From contig NW_026516207.1 in NCBI RefSeq assembly GCF_025602895.1, forward strand, positions 558,001 to 622,000: a DNA stretch of 64,000 bases. Reading direction: 5' to 3'. Both the position numbers and the translations under genes were made by a program. This DNA comes from Polychytrium aggregatum. Its lineage: Eukaryota; Chytridiomycota; Chytridiomycetes; Polychytriales. Numbering within the stretch: the stretch's first letter is position 1; each line of letters opens with the position of its first letter. Under the pieces are notes generated by a model. The model was not told the DNA's origin. It did not search any database and saw only the letters and a list, made by a program, of their open reading frames with translations. Shown in pieces: positions 31,970 to 44,299 of this stretch.

Positions 31970-32939
31970 TGCAGGCGATGGAGTGAAGGACTTGCGGAAG
32001 GCCAAGCTACGAGGTGGATGTGGTGGTGGGAGGGAGGCCAAAGGCGACGAAAAAAAACAACAGAATGACGATTCCAAGGAAGTCGAGTCTGAGGGCGAGG
32101 CCGAGGCTTATCGAAAGGACACTACAGGTGGAGACCAACTTGCTTGCGCTTGGCCTCGGGCCTTTTATGCCACAGCACCCAACGACGACCGACGGTCGAT
32201 CGGTATATTTCTTTGTTTCATTTTTGTGTGGCGGTGCACTTGCCATCCGCGGCATGTGGCCGCCTCCGTTGCTTTGAGTTTCATGGGGTGCCTTGAGTTT
32301 CAAAAGTCCCGCTCGGGATGTCGCCGAGCTTGGGTATCCAGCAAGGCTCCACATCACAGCTTGGATGATCTGCTCCGTATCAGCCCACAGGCCGATGGGA
32401 GTCTGTCCCACCATGATATCTTCGTTTCCGGTATAGCCACCCCCCCCATCTTGTCATCGTGTGTGGCGATACCCTCACATCTTGCGCGGCATCGGATGCC
32501 AATGATCTTGGCTCTTGTCGCCATCGTGGCAGTCCGCGGTTGAGAGTTTGTGTCGATTTCTCTGGCTGTGAGCAGAGTGCCTCTCCTATCTCAGAGACGT
32601 CCGGATATATCGCCAATGAAGGCGCTGAATATGAGTGGATATACTGCGATGACCGAAATTGAATACCGCCGTCGCGATATCACAAGAGCTGCAACGATGG
32701 CTCATTGGGTTGTGATTGGCATCTGTCCGCAATGGCGCCGACGCAGCCGGAACACATCCGTGCACGGCCCGTTCGACCACTTCCCTGGGCGCGGGCGGGA
32801 TGTTCCCACCAGCCACATCGGCGACAAGCATCGTCTTGGGCGGTTTCGCTCTTTGTAAAAGCGTACGCTCGGCGTTCACCCCTCTTGCTTCCACCTCCTT
32901 CGGCCACCTAGCACTTTGGCCCCTTACCGCCCAGCCACC
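31970..32939. promoter_or_regulatory. Divergent intergenic region, APT1 / anillin-like gene
   Basis: About 970 nt upstream of both divergent genes. No convincing coding exon. An A9 run lies near 32051, and CT-rich tracts precede the anillin-like start. Confidence 0.45.
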
Positions 32940-35469
32940 ATGCTTACTTCGTCCTTGTCGCGCAACGGAAAGACCAGGACAAAGTCCGTCCGCTCGCTGA
33001 TGGGGCCGCTATTCGAGCATCCCGAACGCACCTCCGAGGACCGCGGCGAGTCCGAGGGACTGTCTCGCGAGGCAAACTTGACCGCCAAGCCCAACCACCT
33101 CCCTCTGGCCATCGTTCACCTCCCCGAGTCCATTCCGGCCGCCTCGAACGTGTCTCCGGGTCTGTGGACCTGGGCCCACATCACAGACATGGGCCCGCAC
33201 GACGGCCTTGATCGTCATCTGCGTGAAGTCGAGAATGCAGAGTGTCTGCGTCGTGCTGCCTGCGAGACGCGCATCATCACCCATGACGGCACCTATGTCC
33301 CAACGCCCCAGGCACTCAAGGACCTCGGCCACGTCGAAGTCAAGCCCCGCCGTCCCGTTGGCGGCTACAAGGGTACATCTGTGGCTCCCGGAGCCATCGA
33401 GGCTGTTGCCAACGAGCTCAAGGCCCGACTTGAGAGGTAGGTGGTTTGTCCCAGGATGCATGAGAATGCTGCAACAGCCACGCGACCCACACCGGATCAC
33501 TTACCCCCGTCTTGTTCCAGAGACCCGAATCGTCCGGTCGCCCAGCCAGCAGAGATGTCTCGCGACAAGCTGGTCCCCCGTCTGTTCGTGCACGGTGGGT
33601 GTTGTTCCAAGGCGTGAGTGCGGGGGCTGCAACTCCGGCCTGGTCCTGGCAATCGTTGTGCGCATCGTTCTCACGACAGCTTGCGCGATAATTGCACCTG
33701 CCAGTCTCGGAGCTCCAGATCAAAAGCGGCGGCTTCCAGAGTAAGTTGCTCTCTAAACCTCCGTATAAATCCTGTCGACTGCGAGCCGCATTTAATTGAG
33801 TTGGTTCATCACTGCAGACAAGAAGGTCTTTGCGCAGATCAAATACGGCGACAGGATTGCCAAGACCGAGCAGATCCTTCTGCATCGCGACCAAATCACC
33901 AAGACCTTTGTGTCTCAGCCACGCGAAGCATTCATCATGTAGGCTTTGCAAGTTCTGCTTCACCGGGACTGAATGTGAGCGGGCATTTACTCTGGATGAT
34001 GCCCTTCGGGATTGAATCTAGGGACTACGACGAGGCCGTCCATGCCGTACGATTGGAAGTGTTCACTGGATCTGCCGACCGAGTTGCCGCGTTCTCGCCA
34101 GACCTGGGTCTCTCGGCCTCCCCGTCGATGGACTCTTTTGCAAGCTCTGCCACGGTTACCGGACGCCAGCCTGGGGGCAAGGGCAAAAGAGCGTCCGACG
34201 CACTCTCCTTGATGCTTGGCCAGCGGTTTGGCGGGGCCCATGCCGCCCATGCTGGATCGCCCTTCAGCCTGTTCAACAATATGCGCAAGAGTCCAACCAC
34301 GGCCTCGCTGCATGGACATACGCTTGAAGACGGCATGGACGACGAGCCCATGTACCTTGGCGAGATCATCGTGCCAATCGTCTACGATCGAAGCGATGCC
34401 CTCCCACGCAAGACCACCGGATTGTATGTTCCCACTGCTGCTGGGAACAGGCGCGATTATGTCCAAGTGCTTGTTCAAGTCGGCATTTTTATGGACGAAC
34501 AGTTCCACGAACCTCCAGGCGAGCAGGTAGGCGAGTCAGGGATGAATGACCATTCCTACCTTTCTGTGGCATCACTGTGCATTCATCGCAGCTCGTCAAT
34601 GCGCACGTTGCCGGAAGCAATGTTGTCACTCGTACTCGAGTCATACCCGCCAAATTTCTTACAATGAGTCCGCTGCGATCGTGTTGATCGTCGCTGTGCA
34701 TCATACTTCCGAAACCACAACCAACAGACTCCTGTGGAGGACTTTGCTGACTACATCAACATACTGATTCGCCACCGCGGAGCTGGGGTGAGTGCCAGAG
34801 ATTGTGCTGTGCAGCGATACGAGTCGATACTCATGCATGTATTGCTTGCTAGACCTGGAGAAAGTATTGGGGCATTGTCAGACAGCGAGAAATCCAGCTC
34901 TTTGACTTTGAATATGGCGAGGTGAGCTTGAAACACACTGTCCTCGGCATTGTGCAGCAACGCGATAGTCACTCGCAGTTGAAATGGTACAGACCTGTAT
35001 CTCAAAGCTCCAGAGTTCTGGACTTGAGCCTCCAGCAGACTTGGTAACATGCTGCCTTTCCCTGCCACAGAACAAGCCTGTGTGTGCAACTGTTCCCTTG
35101 AGCAATGTCTGCAACGTCAAGCTCGCAGATCCAGAGCTGATGTATGCCCCATACAGCTTCCAGCTTGAAGTTGATGCCGAGTTCCAGCGCTCCGGGGCAA
35201 ATGCCGAGGAGACGACGGCGTGCTGGCGCAGCTCTGTGGTGGACCAGATCCCGCCGACCGACCGTCGCCAGCACAGGGGAACCGACGTCGTCTATGCTTC
35301 TGCCGACTCCAAGGAGCGCATGGAGGCGTGGATGGCAGCGATACAGCACCACCTCTCAGAGATTGTAGCAGAGGAGCACCCACACGGTTATGCTCCACCT
35401 CCCCCCAAGCGCTTCGCTGGTGGTCTTGGTCGTCGGGTTGTTCCGCCTCCGGCCGAGCGCGGAATGTAG
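32940..35469 (+). CDS. Anillin-like protein with C-terminal PH domain
   Basis: Candidate cytokinesis scaffold of the anillin/Mid1/Bud4 kind. Readable exons: 32940-33436, 33521-33594, 33705-33740, 33818-33938, 34022-34526, about 34592-34668, 34728-34787, 34853-34921 and 35071-35469. The middle part (ELQIKSGGFQNKKVFAQIKY, then AVHAVRLEVFTGS) looks like the C2-like anillin homology region. VIPAKFLTM leads into a C-terminal PH domain: DFADYINILIRHRGAG, WRKYWGIVRQREIQLFDFEY, KPVCATVPLSNVCNV and YASADSKERMEAWMAAIQHH. This resembles anillin's GFLTMFEDVxxFxxWxRRW start of the PH domain. The exon ending near 34668 has no GT donor in the required phase, so that junction is unresolved. PH fold is likely; the anillin assignment is inference. 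Confidence 0.62.
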
Positions 35470-35951
35470 TGAATACCACTCTGTCGTCCACAGCGGCACT
35501 ACACGCTTCGTATATCGAGATGCCCTTGCACTGATAATAAAGTGGTCTCTGCAGACTGACGCTGCTCCTCAAGCAGCAGCACTCAGTTTCCAAGTGTGCT
35601 GGAGAACGAGACATGTCGTGCCTCATCATATTCAGCCAGCCACCATCGCATGGCGCACATTAGTCCTCGCCGGCCATTCCCAGCGGCCGTCCTCGGTCCA
35701 CATCCATGCCATGAATTTGCCCTTGCCCCGAGCCTCCAGTTCCAGGCGAGTTCCCACCGCCGCTGTGCTTTCAGGCCACACCACTGCCTGCCCACGTGAC
35801 GAGACGTGGAACTCGGCATCTCTTTTTTCGTGCTGGCGCCTGTCTGGGATTCAGGCCATCTTGAGATTGCACCAAGCCCCGGCTCCCGAGCATATCCGAC
35901 CCCTGGCCTGGCTGATCTCACCTTCCACAGCGACCGACCGAACCGCCGAAA
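35470..35951. other. Intergenic region between the anillin-like gene and coatomer beta-prime
   Basis: About 480 nt with no gene: 3' UTR of the anillin-like gene and promoter/5' UTR of the coatomer gene. Confidence 0.5.
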
Positions 35952-38900
35952 ATGGTGAGGCGTTTGAGGCTGGCGATTGTCTTGTGCCTCTGCCGGAGAT
36001 CCGGCTGCTGGCTGACACACTCAAACGCTGACATCAAGCCCGTCTTCTTTCCCTGACCTCGTTCTCTGGCGACCAACCTCGTGCGCTCTGCCGCTCGACG
36101 CACTAGCCCCTGCGTCTGGAGATCAAGGTACGTGCTGATGCTCTGCATCCATGCGCTGTCTTGGCCGCGGCTGGCCGTGCTGACATGCCTCGTTCCGGGA
36201 TACGCAGAGAAAGCTCTCAAACCGATCTGAGAGAGTCAAGGCACTCGACTACCACCCGACCGAGCCTTGGCTGCTGACGGCTCTATACAACGGAAACGTC
36301 TATATCTGGAACCATGAGACTCAAACCATCGTCAAGACCTTTGAGACCACGGACCTGCCAGGTTTGCCGTCTATACACGCAGCTCGCTCGCTCGGGGCGT
36401 GTGACACTGACCAGCCAGGTCTTCCACCGATCTGGTCGGCCTTCTCGATCATACACGATCTTGTCGCTGACCCTGCCTGGCCTCCAATGGCACGCCGTAC
36501 CGGGCCTCTTCTTTGCTGTGCCCGTGATCTGCGACAGTTCGTGCGGCAAAGTTTATTCCCCGCAAGTCCTGGCTGGTGACTGGATCCGACGACATGCAGA
36601 TCCGTGTGTTCAACTACAACACGCACGAAAAAGTGACCACCTTCGAGGCCCACTCGGACTATATTCGCAGCATCGCCGTCCACCCGACTCAGCCCTATAT
36701 CTTGACGAGCTCCGATGATATGTCGATCAAGCTGTGGGACTGGGATAAGGGATGGAAGAACCTCATGGTGGGTCTGCTGACGAGCATGCGTTCTTGCGCT
36801 CTCGCTGGGTTGAGCGGGGCCGTTTCTGGCCGAGGCCGCGGGACTCTGTGCTATCGATTGTGCTTTGAGGCTGTCTCTGGTGCCGACTCCACACGGGGCG
36901 AGCAACATAGCCCTCGACGGTACACTTCAGCCGGTATGGTGTCTCATGTGCGCAAGCTCGCTGTCTAGGTTTTCGAGGGACATACCCATTTTGTCATGCA
37001 CGTTGTCTTCAACCCGAAAGATGGCAACACCTTCGCCAGCGCCTGTCTGGATTCGACCATCAAAGTGTGGTCGCTCGGATCCAACGTTGCCAACTACACA
37101 CTCAAGGGCCACTCCCAGGGTGTCAACTGCGTCGACTACTACCACGGTGGCGACAAGCCGTATCTTGTCTCTGGTGCCGACGACAAGTGAGTTTGCAACC
37201 AGCACGGCTGACCAGCGGGCAATCATAGATCCGCGGCGAACAGTGCATGGTCGCCAGGACACAGTCAGATGCCTCTGTCGCAGTCCCTGAGAGCGACGTA
37301 CAGGCACCAACAAAACGTCGAGCAGACAGGCTTGTGCCAGCATCCATAGCTGACGGCTCTGCGTGAATATCACCCAGGCTCGTCAAGATCTGGGACTACC
37401 AGAACAAGACCTGTGTTCAGACACTGGAGGGCCACACCCAGAACGTCATTGCCGTCGGTTTCCACCCCAACCTGCCCATCATCCTCAGTGGCAGCGAAGA
37501 CGGTGAGTGACTCTGGCCCCACTATACCTCTGGCCCCACTATACCTCTGGCCCAATTATATCTCTGGCCGCCCTCCAACGTGGCTCATTCGACTCTCTAT
37601 CCCCTTTCCAGGGACCGTGCGTATTTGGCACGCCAACACATACCGCCTCGAGAACACTCTAAACTACACAATGGAGCGTGTCTGGGCGATTGCGTACACC
37701 AAGCAGAGCAACGATGTCGCCTTTGGCTACGATGAGGGAACGATCGCAATCAAGGTGAAGACGGATTCACTTGCGAGACTTTGTTACGAGCCGGCCTAGT
37801 TCGATTAAATAGCTGGCCTCGATACGGACGGCGAACTCTGCGGCACTTTGCGAGACCGGCGGACCTGCCAGGGATAGAGAAACGGGATAGTGACTAACAA
37901 CGTGCGACTCACAACTCTACCCCACGGCAGCTTGGTCGCGAGGAGCCCGTCATCAGCATGGATTCCAGCGGCAAAATCATCTGGGCCAAGCACAGCGAGA
38001 TTCAGACCGCTAATGTCAAGAGCGTCGCCGAGGAAGGCACCAAGGACGGCGATCGCATTGTTCTCAGCAGCAAGGACCTCGGCAGCTGTGAAGTCTACCC
38101 TCAGACCCTCCAGCACAGCCCGAATGGCCGGTAAGCGGCTGCATCGGAAAGCGAATCGCTCGCAATTCAGTGAGCCATAACAAGCTCCGCTAGCAAGGAA
38201 GCCGAAATCTGACTGTGGACATTACTTCTCGCCAAAGATTCGTCGTCGTGTGTGGCGATGGCGAGTACATCATCTACACTGCCCTGGCCTGGCGCAACAA
38301 GAGCTTTGGAAGTGCCCTCGAGTTTGTGTGGGCCCTCGACTCCAACGAGTACGCAGTCCGCGAGACCTCGTCCAAGGTCAAGCTGTTCAAGAACTTCAAG
38401 GAGAAGAACGTGCAAATCAAGCTGTCGTACAGCGCCGAGGGCATCTTTGGTGGCGTTCTGCTCGGAATCCGCAGCAGCACCTTCCTGAGCTTCTATGACT
38501 GGGAGACCGGCGTCTGTGTCCGACGGGTCGACATTGTGGCCAAGAGCGTGTTCTGGTCCGAGTCTGATCTGGTTGCGATCGCCTGCGAGGACACCACCTA
38601 CATTCTCAAGTTCAACCGTGTTGCCTACCAGCAGCGTCTGGACCAAATGTCGGCCGCCGATCTGACGGAAGAGGGTATCGAGGACGCTCTCGAACTCATC
38701 ACCGAGATTTCAGAATGGTACGGCGGCGCTGTCTTTGGCTGCTCTGTATGGCTACCTTGCGGCTGGCATGGCTGTTTTGACGACATCCTTGCTCGCGCAC
38801 TTTGGCCATGGCCATGCATCGGCCCCCTCCCCTCCTATTTTTCTAACGGTACACTGCTGCTGGGCCGTCTCCGTGACTGGGCTGCCGCTTCCTTTACCGC

Positions 38901-41002
38901 AGCATCAAGACTGGCTGCTGGGTTGGCGACTGCTTCATCTACACCAACAGCGTCAATCGCCTCAACTACCTCGTTGGCGGCCAGACCTCGACTCTCAGCC
39001 ACTTCGACAGGTACGTGGCTTGACTTTGATCCTGTGCGCATCAACCCATGCTACCAGCTTGGGGGATGCTGTCGCTGACATCTCTCGATGACCACAGCAC
39101 CATGTACATTCTCGGATACATCCCTCGCGACAACCGTGTCTACTTGACCGACAAGGACCAGACTGTCATCAGCTACGCCCTTCCGTTGAGTCTGATCGAG
39201 TATCAGACTGCCATTCTGCGCGGCGACTACGAGCACGCCGAGAGCGTTTTGCCCAACGTGCCGGCCGACCAACGCAACAGAATCGCCCGTTTCTTGGAAG
39301 GCCAGAGTGCGTATCGGCTGTCTGATCGAGCAGATGGCATAGCAGCTTCATGCAGCCATGTGAAGCAACGAAGCCCGTGACTTTGCACTGATCTGGCGTC
39401 GTCGTCATCCTTGCCGCTGCCGTTGTTACAGATTTGAAGGAGCAGGCCCTCGTGGTGTCTATCGATCCGGAACACAAGTTCGATCTTGCCATCCAGCTGA
39501 ACCATCTGAACGTTGCCTACGAGATCGCCCTCGAGGTCGACCAAGAGGACAAATGGAAGACGGTCGGCGACTGCGCCTTGGCTGCCTGGCAGGTGGGTTG
39601 TGTGCCGCGTGTATGTCAAAGGTGTTTTTGACGATAGGGGTTGCGAAGAGCTGGGTTGGCTGCCTCGACATTGCGAGTTTGTTTGCTGACACTGTGCTGC
39701 GTCTGGCCCTCAGTTCAAGCTGGCTGAAGAATGCCTGCGCAGAGCCAAGGACATCGATGGCCTGTTGATGTTCTATCAAGCCAGCGGTAACGCCAGTGGC
39801 CTCAAGTACCTGGCTGAGCTTGCTGGTGAGTGACCACGGACGCTCTTACTGCGACCAAGCGAGCCCGCAATCTCGCCGCTCGCCTCTGTGAGATCGAAAG
39901 CGTTCTGACCAGCTCCGATCTGGTTTCTTGTCTGGTGCTGGCTCTCTGGTTCGCGCTACAGCCTCCAAGGGCCGAAACAACATCTCGTTCCTCTGCCATC
40001 TCCTGCTTTCCGAGGTCGAGGAGTGTGCCCAGATCCTCAAGGCCACCCACCGCATTCCCGAGGCTGCCCTCATGGCTCGCACCTTCACTCCGTCATTGAT
40101 CTCGCCCATGCTCAGTGCCTGGAAGGCCTCCCTTGTTCAGGAGGGCAAGACCAAGACTGCCGAGTCCCTCGCCGATCCCAAGGACTACCCGAATCTCTTC
40201 CCCGATATCCAATACGCTCTTGTTGCCGAGGACGCCTTTATGCGTCGGCGAGAGCGCGGCCGCCCCAGCGCTACCGAGTACAACGATTGGAAGGACAGCT
40301 TGGACTGGGATGTTGTCGGAGGTATGATGGGCAAGTGATGACAGCCGCTCGACGATCATGTTGCGAATGCCTGGATGCCTCTGTGCTAACTCACCACGGA
40401 TCTTATCGGTGGGCTGCCTCGTCAGAACTGAAGACACGATTCCCGGACGGCATCCCTGGCTCGTCTCCGGCCTCTAACGGCGGACCTAGAGTCACCTTTG
40501 ACGATGTAAGCAACACTGGGCGGCCACACGCCGGGAACGCTGGCTGCAAAGAGCCGCGGGGCATGTCTTGTACCGAGGCCGCTGCTCGCTGCACATTTAC
40601 TACTTGGCGTACTAATGGCGACTATTCCTCGTACCTTCCAGACTCCCGACATCGACGGCGAGCCTGAGTCGGCTGAGCCAGAGGGGCGAGCGGCCACCGA
40701 TATTGGTGACCAGTTCAGCCATCTGAGCTTGGAAGTCAACACAACCGGAACCGGATCAGTCCGAGTGAGTTCCTTGCCGATATAGCCGCCTGGCGCTTGT
40801 CGCAAACCAGTCGTTGCAAACCAGTCGTTGCAAGCCGGTCGTTGCAATTGGAGGCATTCTTGGTCCAGGCTGACCATACATGTGTTTCTCACAGGGCGAC
40901 ATCGATTTCGATGATTTCTCCTCGTTCACAACGGAGAGCGTCGGTGCTGGCCAGCCCGAATTGCAGCAAGTCGCGGAGGAGGAGGCGGACAAGACGGCCT
41001 GA
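35952..41002 (+). CDS. SEC27: Coatomer subunit beta-prime (COPI coat)
   Basis: WD40 subunit of the COPI vesicle coat. Seventeen exons in phase: 35952-35954 (ATG only), 36107-36127, 36208-36361, 36538-36767, 36969-37186, 37378-37502, 37612-37754, 37931-38130, 38238-38717, 38903-39010, 39098-39306, 39432-39592, 39714-39825, 39962-40321, 40426-40505, 40642-40764 and 40895-41002, giving 944 residues. The N terminus [19 protein letters not shown] matches human MPLRLDIKRKL. N-terminal WD40 propeller: [45 protein letters not shown] and [19 protein letters not shown]. Second propeller and coatomer WD-associated region: [34 protein letters not shown] and [20 protein letters not shown]. Alpha-solenoid: [16 protein letters not shown]. 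The acidic tail is poorly conserved. Confidence 0.97.
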
Positions 41003-41710
41003 GCCAGCCATCAGCCCCTGCGTGCTTGGGTTGGGTACTTTGGTGGCACTACCGACTCTGTTTTTGCGTCTGTGGCGCATCGAGCTCTGTATTCAATGCG
41101 AGGTGCTGAATAAACAGTGGGACACATTGTCTCGTTTGGACAAAAGCACACCGTAGCCAGATCATACCACACTCAGCCAACAACGACCAAGTAGGCCAAG
41201 CCATCGCTCTGGATGCAAGTCAGGCAAGAGTGCATATCTAGGGCTCTATCGAGGCGAGAGTGCAGATCGATGCCATTGCGCCAGATCGATCGACACCATT
41301 CAATCCACAGAATGGGTGCACTGGATCGGCAGCGACCAGGCCCGCACCGACTTGGGTTTTGCAATCGCCAACGCGCCTTCACAAGCCCCAACACAGAGCT
41401 CGGGCACAGAACAGCAATCCTTTTGCGGCTGTTGTCTGTCGCATCTGCCGCCATCCGTCATTTCGGGCGATCGCGCTGCACTTCGACGCTGCCGCCGTCT
41501 GCCTCGCTCTCGGCATTCCTCCCTTGATCACCTGTTGCTGCAGTGCAGCCTGTTCCGTCGAGTTTGCACCAGACTGTCCTCGCGCTGAGCGACTGGCCCG
41601 CGACATCACCCAACAAGCCCCATACCACCGGCTCTGTCGCTTTCTTGGCCCTCGTTCTCCAACTTGACCCGTTTCCACTGCAGTTCGCACCAGCCACGAA
41701 GCAAAAGAAA
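41003..41710. other. Intergenic region downstream of coatomer beta-prime
   Basis: About 700 nt without a recognisable gene. AATAAA at about 41110 fits a polyadenylation signal for the coatomer gene. Confidence 0.5.
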
Positions 41711-42239
41711 ATGTCCAGCAAAGTAGGTCGTCGCGGGAACAACCTAATGCTTATCATAGGCACTCTGCGCCATCCCAGGGATCGCTACAGTCGTCATGGC
41801 GTCCACCTGCCTTTGGTTAATCTTGCCGCCGTGAGACGATAACGGCACCGGCGGGCCTCGGTGTACCGCCTCGGCCTCGGCCGATGCAAAGTGCCGATTA
41901 TCTGCAGGGACAGTTCTGACACACCTGATTCCCTATCTCTCCAGTCGCCCAAATGGAGCTCCCGCCTGTTCGAGAGGGACGAGTCTTGCAGCTGCCATCG
42001 TCAGCGACAACCGGCAGAGGCTCAAGGCGACGATGATCAGATCCCCGACGACAATAATCAATGCAGCCTCCCTGACGACAAGCGCTACACTGCAGGAATC
42101 CACTACAAAGCCGGGCTCAAAATCTCGCGGTCGTCCAGCTCGGTCCTGATCGACACCACCCTGACATGGCAAGAGAGGCTCTTCATCCCGGCCACAGTAA
42201 CCTCCATGGAGTCGAAATACAGTGTCGTCTCACACATCG
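41711..42239 (+). CDS. Putative coding exons, function unknown
   Basis: An ATG at 41711 followed by MSSK and a GT donor (41711-41722) joins in phase to a long exon (41945-42239) through a good acceptor. The second exon has fungal-like codon use and encodes a hydrophilic stretch followed by HYKAGLKISRSSSSVLIDTT and LTWQERLFIPATVTS, ending at a phase-1 GT donor. I do not recognise a family. It may be the 5' part of the CREST-type membrane protein just downstream or a separate small gene. The link to the next exons could not be phased. Confidence 0.35.
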
Positions 42240-42526
42240 GTACGGACTTGCAATGCGGCGGCTGGCCCGAACTGGCAGCGGACGGCCTGTGGAGCTTGTT
42301 TCTGGAATTCTGTTGCGCTCGGCTGGCTGGCTAGCTAGCTGGCTGGCTGGCTGGATATGAATGCGCGATCCTAAAGCCATCTCCCACCCGACGCTCTCCG
42401 CTGCCTCGTCTTTGTCGACAATCCACACTTGCCCGTGGCCGATATCACGGCGCTGCAACGACTCTTTGGTCCCACGACATCCGACACACTCGAAAATTAT
42501 ATCGGCGTCTGGCCGGTGCTTCATCC

Positions 42527-43438
42527 GTGTTTCGTGCGCACTGGCCCAATCCGATCTCAACAGCCGAGTTCTGGTGCACACTCACATCGCCGTTCTTTGC
42601 TCTGCCGCTGCTGATTTACTTGCACGTTCCCTTCAACGACATCCCGAATCTGCAACATGCCTGCATAGCTGGTGCCTGTCTCTCGGCCTTGGTTTCGCTG
42701 CTCTACCATTGGACACTCTACCGGTTATGGTCAACAGCCGATGCCGCCATTGCTACAATCACCTTCTATCTGGTGAGAGAACTCATCTCCAGGCACTCGG
42801 GAGCAGTTTTTCGTGTCCAGATAGGGTAGCGGCACATAGGGCACCCCTGTTCAATTGGCTATCTTGCCACCGATCATTCTCGCTATACCATACTCATGTC
42901 ACCCGCTCTGTGCTCCACACCCAATTCATATTTGCTGCCGTGGCTGGCCCCATCAACCGCTCTTTCTCTGGTCCACTCATGCCAATCACGCCGAACGGTA
43001 TGCCTGTGTCTGTCCATGGCTTTGCCCCGCTCCCGTTCCCTCTGTGGATCGTCAACGCCTCAACCATCGATTGTGTCAACGCCAACCTTCCAGAATGTGA
43101 TCAGCTTGAACCGACATTCGCCCAATCCTCACCCGCTCTGGTTAAGCGAGCTGACATGGGTAGCGACCTTTGTATCCATCGCCGTGCTGTTTGTGCTCAA
43201 CTGGGAAAAGACACATCGGATCAGCGTACATCTGATCCTGGTATGTCTCCCACTAGCACTCTTTGGGTTCTGGTCGATCGAAAGCTACATCGGAATGGTC
43301 AGCGGCATCACTGGCCTACTATGCTTTATTCTGGATCGGAAAGGAATCGTTGGGACACACGCCATCTGGCATATCCTTGGTGGGATCAGCTTACTCTGGG
43401 GGATCTGGGATGCGACTCTGGTGGCGATTGAGAAGTAG
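42527..43438 (+). CDS. CREST-superfamily membrane protein (ceramidase/PGAP6-like), 5' end unresolved
   Basis: Multi-pass membrane protein. The readable exon ending at 42772 encodes ISTAEFWCTLTSPFFALPLL with a TM, then SLLYHWTLYRLWSTADAAIA. The last exon (about 43103-43438) encodes LWLSELTWVATFVSIAVLFV, FGFWSIESYIGMVSG and GIVGTHAIWHILGGISLLWG. The order AEFxxTxSxxxFxxxP, SxxxHxTLxxxxxxxD and HAxWHxxxG matches the conserved Ser, Asp and three His of CREST hydrolases (alkaline ceramidase, Per1, PGAP6/TMEM8), which cut amide or ester bonds in lipids. Middle exons (about 42840-43000) and the start codon are not settled, so the subclass and substrate are unknown. Confidence 0.55.
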
Positions 43439-44299
43439 CTGTCGATGGCGGCGGGTTTCTCGACAGAACCCAAGTCGTAGGACGGCGCGCATCTCAATAC
43501 ACGCAATTTTCTCCACACATCTGGTTGACGGATCCAGCCGATGGATGTATTTGCTGGATCCTGCTGATGACCCTGCTCGATCACCGTGCGTATATTGCGG
43601 GCGAGCAGAGCGAGAGGGTGCGCAGACTTTCGGCCCAGAAGTCCCACCTTGGCTTTCACAGCGCGGCGCCAACTTTGCGGCTGCCGCTCTGACAGAATCG
43701 GTACCGTCCACCGGAATACCTAGCCCAGGCTCGTCGAGAGACAGCTGCATGAGCACCCGTTGCGCCGATGCCGACAAGCGATGCAGGGCCGCAGCGACAC
43801 CGACTTGGTTCGGAGGCGGTCGCGGCCCAGGTCCATGACACGTGACGAAGTAAGGCGCAGCATCGCTCGAACCGCACGCCGCCGTCCTGATTTCTCGCAA
43901 CGGGCCGATGCACACGAACGGCTCCTCGCATTCGATCACGGCGACATGGATAACTTCTTGCCTGGCTCGGCCAGCTTGGTAGACTGCGTCGACAGTATGT
44001 ATCGTGCAGACCGCTTGGCATGCGAGTGGAGGGGGCAGGCCGGAATCAAGGCTTGGCTCGGTGGATGGGCTGGCATCAAAGGAAGGAATGCCGTCTTGGT
44101 TTGGATCAAGGAGCGGGCGGTCCGGGCCGGACGATGCAGATGCTCCTGGGCACCGATGCCCACTTTGAGCCGGCCGAGTGGACTGCCACAACGGGTCGCG
44201 AACCGCAGTGCCATCAAGTGCGATCTGGACCCTTCGGGCTCAACAATGCCGCATACGACGATGTCTCTGCATCAACCCCTCCGAGCCAACGGTGCAGCG
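43439..44299. other. Intergenic region between the CREST-type gene and LSM1
   Basis: About 860 nt. Long frames exist on both strands but lack motifs and look like readings of GC-rich DNA. The LSM1 promoter and perhaps its first exon must be here. Confidence 0.45.

Noticed and set aside
43391-44191. 266-codon minus-strand frame between the CREST-type gene and LSM1
   Set aside because: Overlaps the CREST-type 3' end on the opposite strand, is rich in Arg/Ser/Pro/Ala and shows no motif.
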